Assembly: GCF_000517425.1 (NCBI RefSeq)
Contig: NZ_CP006569.1
Span: 3,710,760-3,774,759 of the forward strand
Direction of reading: 5' to 3'
From: Sodalis praecaptivus
Lineage (GTDB): Bacteria; Pseudomonadota; Gammaproteobacteria; Enterobacterales; Enterobacteriaceae
DNA length: 64,000 nucleotides
The notes below the pieces were generated by a model. That model worked only from the letters and a program-made list of their open reading frames with translations, did not search any database and had not been told where the DNA came from. Position numbers and translations under genes: made by a program. The first letter of the stretch is position 1. Each line of letters opens with the position of its first letter. Below, in pieces: positions 60,012 through 64,000 of this stretch.

Positions 60012-60793
60012 TGCCTCAGCAACGTCAGGCCGCTACCGCTTTAATCACCGGCGGGCGCCGGGGCATTGGTTTGGCCATCGCAAGACGGCTGGCGGCCGAC
60101 GGCCATCCCATCGCGGTGACCGGCAGCGGTGAAGCCGATGCGTCCACGCGCGCCGCCGTGGCAGAGCTGGAAAAGTACGGCGTACCGGTCGGCTATTTCG
60201 CCAGCGACATTGCCGCGACGGCGGGCCATGCCGCCGTGCTTGATAGCATTGAGCAGCAGTTGGGACCGATTGCGGTACTGGTTTCCAATGCCGGTATTGC
60301 GCCCCCTGAGCGGTTGGATGTGCTCGACACCACGACGGCGAATTTTGATGCGGTACTGAACACCAATCTGCGTGGGGCATTTTTTTTCGCCCAAGCGGTC
60401 GCCAAACGCATGCTGGCCCGGCCAGCCGCGGAAGGCGCGCGCAGCATCGTTTTTATTTCTTCCTGTTCCGCGCAAATGGTGTCGGTGAACCGGCTGGAAT
60501 ATTGCGTCGCCAAAGCGGGACTCGCCATGGTGGCGCAGGGAATGGCAGCGCGTCTGGCCGCTGACGGTATCGGGGTTTTTGAGGTCCGTCCCGGCATCAT
60601 CCGTACCGATATGACCGCCGGCGTGAATGAGAAATATGACCGTCTTATCGGCGACGGTCTGGTCCCCGCTCGGCGCTGGGGACAAGGCGATGATATCGCC
60701 GCAGCTGTCGCCATGCTTATCAAACCCGAGGCGTTTTTCGCCACCGGCTCGGTTATCCACGCCGACGGCGGGTTAACCCTGCAACGCCTATAG
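60011..60793 (+). CDS. Short-chain dehydrogenase/reductase
   Basis: 260 aa, classical SDR similar to 3-oxoacyl reductases. TGGRRGIGLAIARRLAADGH cofactor site, SNAGIAPPE, catalytic serine in SIVFISSCSA, Tyr-x-x-x-Lys in LEYCVAKAGL, and the end PEAFFATGSVIHADGGLTLQ. ATG codons at 60008 (overlapping the previous stop as ATGA) and 60011 both follow AGGAG; the second has the better spacing of 7. A dehydrogenase for a beta-hydroxyacyl-CoA or polyol would fit the operon. Confidence 0.92.
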   Translation: MPQQRQAATALITGGRRGIGLAIARRLAADGHPIAVTGSGEADASTRAAVAELEKYGVPVGYFASDIAATAGHAAVLDSIEQQLGPIAVLVSNAGIAPPERLDVLDTTTANFDAVLNTNLRGAFFFAQAVAKRMLARPAAEGARSIVFISSCSAQMVSVNRLEYCVAKAGLAMVAQGMAARLAADGIGVFEVRPGIIRTDMTAGVNEKYDRLIGDGLVPARRWGQGDDIAAAVAMLIKPEAFFATGSVIHADGGLTLQRL

Positions 60794-60839
60794 ATCCGCG
60801 CCAGCCGCAAGCGGGCGCGGCGCAAATAATGGAGGTACT

Positions 60840-61319
60840 ATGTCACCATCCGCTACCGTCCCCGACACGGGACGGCGGTTACCGGCCGGCGAATACGGTT
60901 ATGGCGATTTGCAGCCGGGGGATCGTTATGATACCCAGGCGATAACCCTCACGGAGTCGCATATTGTCGCGTTCGCGGGCATTACCGGCGATTTTTTTGA
61001 CGTGCATATGGATGATACTTTCGCCCGCCAGCAGGGTTTTCCCGGCCGCATCGCCCATGGTTTATTAGGGCTGGCGCTCATCGACGGCTTGAAAACCCGT
61101 TCGGCGGTGCGGCTGTGCGGCATCGCGACCCTGGGCTGGAACTGGTCATTCTGCGCGCCGCTGCTGCCGGGCGATCGCATTTATGCCGAAATTACCGTGG
61201 TAAGCAAGCGGCCGACCAAGCGGGCCGATAGAGGTATCGTGACCTTTGCCCTGCGGATGATCAATCAGCATGAGGCTGTCGTGCAGCAGGGTGAAACCCA
61301 GTTAATGATGCAGCAATAG
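60840..61319 (+). CDS. MaoC-family hydratase
   Basis: 159 aa, hot-dog fold. Hydratase motif with catalytic Asp and His: AFAGITGDFFDVHMDD and the later GRIAHGLLGLALIDGL. Such proteins hydrate trans-2-enoyl-CoA to (R)-3-hydroxyacyl-CoA. GGAGG lies 4 nt before the ATG. Last gene of the operon, 46 bp after the SDR. With the two crotonases the island thus has three potential CoA hydratases. Confidence 0.9.
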   Translation: MSPSATVPDTGRRLPAGEYGYGDLQPGDRYDTQAITLTESHIVAFAGITGDFFDVHMDDTFARQQGFPGRIAHGLLGLALIDGLKTRSAVRLCGIATLGWNWSFCAPLLPGDRIYAEITVVSKRPTKRADRGIVTFALRMINQHEAVVQQGETQLMMQQ

Positions 61320-61516
61320 GATCGCTACAGGCCGCCGGCGCGGCGTCTTCGCGTTGAAGCGCCGCCATTCTCCTCGCGCAAAATAGCGCGCGGTGTTTTG
61401 CTATCCCCCTGAAAAAATGCTAAATATTCTGCCTACCGTCACCCGTTAATCATAATATGCAGATAAAGCCATAGGTGTTGCAGGGAGCAGTGGCATTCGC
61501 TGGCCTAGAGGGGATT

Positions 61517-62185
61517 ATGTCAAAACCAGAATACAACCAGGGCCTGACAACCAGCAGCTCAATGCAAGAAAAGATCAAAGAGGTCACGCGCAACTTGCTG
61601 ATTGCTCATGGTTACCATAAGACCACCTTTGGCGTTATCGCTAAAGCCTTACAAATTACCACCACCAATATTCATTATCATTTCGGCAATAAAAATCATC
61701 TCGTGGAAATCGTGGTGCGGGAATATGTGGCCGAAGCCAAGAAGAATCACAGTATTATCTGGCTGGATACCACCACCACGCTCGAACAAAAAGTCGCCCA
61801 GGTGGTGGCGTATAACTACCGGCTGTATCGCAAATATAACCCTGATGATAAGGGCAGGCATCCCTGGAGTTTGATTGGCCGGCTGCGCCTTGAGAGCGAT
61901 GTGCTTTCCGAAGCCGCCTGTCGCTCCCTGGCGTCGTTCACGCAGACTATGCAGGACGTGATTAGCCAGGCGGTGGAATATGCCTGGCAGCAGGGACAGC
62001 TAAAGGCCGATACGCCACGGCAGGATTTGGTATTTTTACTGACCAATTTGGTGGACAGCTCATCGGTGTTTGCCCAGGATGCGGGGAGCTTTGCGCGCCT
62101 GGAGCAATTCTTCACCGCTTTCTCCCGGGTGGTGTTATCCGTTTACACTCTTGAGCCGCCTACGCGCGGCGACAACGGCACGTAA
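61517..62185 (+). CDS. TetR/AcrR-family regulator (second of the island)
   Basis: 222 aa. Helix-turn-helix region MQEKIKEVTRNLLIAHGYHKTTFGVIAKALQITTTNIHYHFGNKNHLVE, key elements FGVIAKALQIT and NIHYHFGNKNHL. C-terminal helical domain with YRKYNPDDKGRHPWSLIGRLR, of the type seen in plasmid- and island-borne TetR proteins. The ATG at 61517 follows AGAGGGG; an upstream ATG is rejected. Same strand as the operon, 197 bp downstream, with no other gene between. Possible controller of the ACTTAC dyad at 52861. Confidence 0.9.
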   Translation: MSKPEYNQGLTTSSSMQEKIKEVTRNLLIAHGYHKTTFGVIAKALQITTTNIHYHFGNKNHLVEIVVREYVAEAKKNHSIIWLDTTTTLEQKVAQVVAYNYRLYRKYNPDDKGRHPWSLIGRLRLESDVLSEAACRSLASFTQTMQDVISQAVEYAWQQGQLKADTPRQDLVFLLTNLVDSSSVFAQDAGSFARLEQFFTAFSRVVLSVYTLEPPTRGDNGT

Positions 62186-62333
62186 TGTATTAGCGCAGGG
62201 CCGATACGGCCACCGGCGAGATTATCCACCCGCCGCCGGAGCGATACGGCCACTGCCGCCACCCTCAGCGCTGCCGGGACCTGAGGTGCTTTGCCGGGCG
62301 GCGCCAGAAGAGGGCAGCGCCCGCCCGCAGGGC

Positions 62334-64000
62334 TTATTTGCCGAACATCTCCCGAATCCAGTTCGCCACGCCGTTGCTGTCTTTCTGCTCATCCTGCGGC
62401 GGAGCGCTTTGCTGCGGTTGCCCGCTCGACGCGGCGTCAGGCTGTGGTTGCACTTGCGCTTGGGCCGGCTGGCATAGCGACTGCGGATCGTCCGTCCACA
62501 CCGGCAACGTGCGCATCGCGCTGCCGCCGTTACAGACAAAATTGCCGGCATAGTCGATGGACATCTGGCTGATGCCCTCCGGCGGCGTCAAGTTCAGCGT
62601 CAACGGCGCCTGGTTCTCCAGATAACGACGATACAGCGTCAGCGCGCCGTTGGCGCCGGTCAACTTGGCGGGACCGTTGTTATCGCGGCCGACCCAGGCA
62701 ATGGACACCTCTTTGCCGTCGATACCGGCGAACCAGCTATCGCGCAAATCGTTAGTGGTCCCGGTTTTCGCCGCCAGATGCGAAGACGGGAATTTCACCG
62801 ACAGCGAACGCGATGTCCCGCGCACCACCACCTGTTGCATCGCATACAGCGTCAAGTAAGCGGCCTGGGCCGGTACCACCCTCTCCGCCTGCGGGAAGCT
62901 TTGATACAGCACGGTGCCGTCCTCCCCTATCACCGAGCGCACCGCCGACAGCGTGGCATGGTTACCGCCGCTGGCGATGGTCTGGAACTCCTGCGCCACT
63001 TCCATCGGCGTGAGGCTGATGGCGCCAAGCAGCATGGAGGGGACCGGGTTCAGCACCGAGGACGGTATGCCAAGCTTCACCAGGGTAGCGGTAATACGAT
63101 CAAGCCCCACCGACAGGCCGAGGTTGACCGTCGGCACGTTAAGCGAATTGGTCAACGCATCCACCAGCATCACTTTACCGCGGAACTGCCGATCGTAGTT
63201 TTTCGGCGACCATAGGCTGCCGTTCGGCTGCTTGAGGGTAATCGGTTCATCGGCAATCCAGGTATTGAGCCGATATTTATCCGGCTCGCTCAGCGCGGTC
63301 AGATAGGTGGCCGGTTTTGCCAGCGAACCCACCGAGCGCCGCGCCTGCATTGCGCGGTTAAAGCCGGCGAATTGCGGCTCCGCCCCGCCGACCATGGCGC
63401 GCACTTCGCCGCTGAAGCGATCGACTACCACCATCGCGGCCTCCAGATCCTTAACGCCGCGCCCGGCGCGCAACGCGGGCACGCCCGCCTCCACCGCTTT
63501 TTCCGCCGCATCCTGCGAAAGGGGATCCAAGGTGGTGAAGATCTTGACGCCGGAGAGATCGTTGATTTTGTCGCCCAGCTTGCTTTGCAGCTCTTCGCGC
63601 ACCATCTGCATGAAAGCCGGCTGCGGCGTCAATACCCCCCCGCGCGGCTGCACCCCCAGCGGGCGGGCGCTGAGCATGTTATACAGCTCGCCGTCGATGA
63701 TTTGCTGATTCTCCAGCAGTTTCAGCACCAGATTGCGGCGCTCCAGCGCCAGCTTGGGGTTGCGCCAAGGATTATACAGCGACGCGCCTTTCACCATCCC
63801 CACCAGCATCGCCTGCTGATCGAGACTGAGTTCATCCACCGGACGGCCGAAATAGTACAGGCTGGCCAGCGGGAAACCGCGAATCTGATCGCCGCCGCTC
63901 TGGCCGAGATACACCTCGTTCAGATACAGCTCCAGGATGCGATCCTTGCTGTAACGGTAATCGACGATCAACGCCATATAGGCTTCATTGGCCTTGCGCC
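62334..64000 (-). CDS. mrcB: Penicillin-binding protein 1B (MrcB), C-terminal part
   Basis: Bifunctional transglycosylase/transpeptidase of septal and lateral wall synthesis. About 555 codons are visible; the start lies past the right edge. The first part is the end of the transglycosylase domain ([25 protein letters not shown]). The transpeptidase has the nucleophile in [11 protein letters not shown], SxN in [13 protein letters not shown] and KTG in [16 protein letters not shown]. The tail is glutamine-rich and ends [16 protein letters not shown], as in enterobacterial PBP1B. In E. coli it is followed by fhuA; here the accessory island follows. Confidence 0.97.
   Translation of the reverse strand, partial: RKANEAYMALIVDYRYSKDRILELYLNEVYLGQSGGDQIRGFPLASLYYFGRPVDELSLDQQAMLVGMVKGASLYNPWRNPKLALERRNLVLKLLENQQIIDGELYNMLSARPLGVQPRGGVLTPQPAFMQMVREELQSKLGDKINDLSGVKIFTTLDPLSQDAAEKAVEAGVPALRAGRGVKDLEAAMVVVDRFSGEVRAMVGGAEPQFAGFNRAMQARRSVGSLAKPATYLTALSEPDKYRLNTWIADEPITLKQPNGSLWSPKNYDRQFRGKVMLVDALTNSLNVPTVNLGLSVGLDRITATLVKLGIPSSVLNPVPSMLLGAISLTPMEVAQEFQTIASGGNHATLSAVRSVIGEDGTVLYQSFPQAERVVPAQAAYLTLYAMQQVVVRGTSRSLSVKFPSSHLAAKTGTTNDLRDSWFAGIDGKEVSIAWVGRDNNGPAKLTGANGALTLYRRYLENQAPLTLNLTPPEGISQMSIDYAGNFVCNGGSAMRTLPVWTDDPQSLCQPAQAQVQPQPDAASSGQPQQSAPPQDEQKDSNGVANWIREMFGK

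Overview
The window is a piece of a GC-rich enterobacterial chromosome. Gene order, protein lengths and near-identical protein cores place it in Enterobacterales. The cysG-cysD-cysN order, one block joining relA-barA to gar/gud and then to cdaR-degP, and the general base composition suggest a Sodalis-like or Pectobacterium-like lineage; that genus-level statement is inference. No insertion sequences, rRNA, tRNA, phage genes or CRISPR arrays were seen, and almost every gene is intact, which fits a free-living or recently free-living genome.

Positions 1-8622 carry sulfate assimilation: cysN (cut by the left edge), cysD and cysG as one leftward operon, then iap, then cysJ-cysI-cysH as a second leftward operon. 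The iap protein has lost most of its M28 active-site residues, and the iap/cysH convergent tails carry a roughly 106-bp tandem duplication. Positions 8960-20979 are a conserved housekeeping block: queD, queE, eno, pyrG, mazG, relA, rlmD and barA.

Positions 21088-35998 hold what looks like the complete D-glucarate/D-galactarate system: garP-garL-garR-garK, garD, gudX-gudD, gudP and the activator gene cdaR, with an AraC/aldo-keto reductase pair embedded. In E. coli these genes lie at several separate loci. GarD and GudD dehydrate the two sugar diacids, GarL cleaves the keto-deoxy-glucarate, GarR reduces tartronate semialdehyde and GarK phosphorylates glycerate. Five promoters here share a repeated architecture: a CdaR-like operator whose promoter-proximal half-site GC(A/C)(C/T)AA ends 22-23 bp before the -10 box, and, at three of them, a CRP-like site centred exactly 63 bp further upstream. 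A tandem heptamer array separates gudP from cdaR.

Positions 36178-48961 return to conserved order: degP, dgt, mtnN-btuF-yadS, erpA, clcA, hemL and fhuC-fhuD-fhuB. fhuA, normally between mrcB and fhuC, is absent. In its place, at about 49.5-62.2 kb, lies an accessory catabolic island: two TetR regulators, two crotonases each followed by a transporter, and a six-gene overlapping operon (family I CoA-transferase, shikimate-dehydrogenase-like protein, TIM-barrel isomerase/dehydratase, GH88-like hydrolase, SDR, MaoC hydratase). I know of no described pathway with this combination; it looks like uptake and CoA-dependent breakdown of a glycosylated or uronic/cyclic acid. The window ends inside mrcB (PBP1B).
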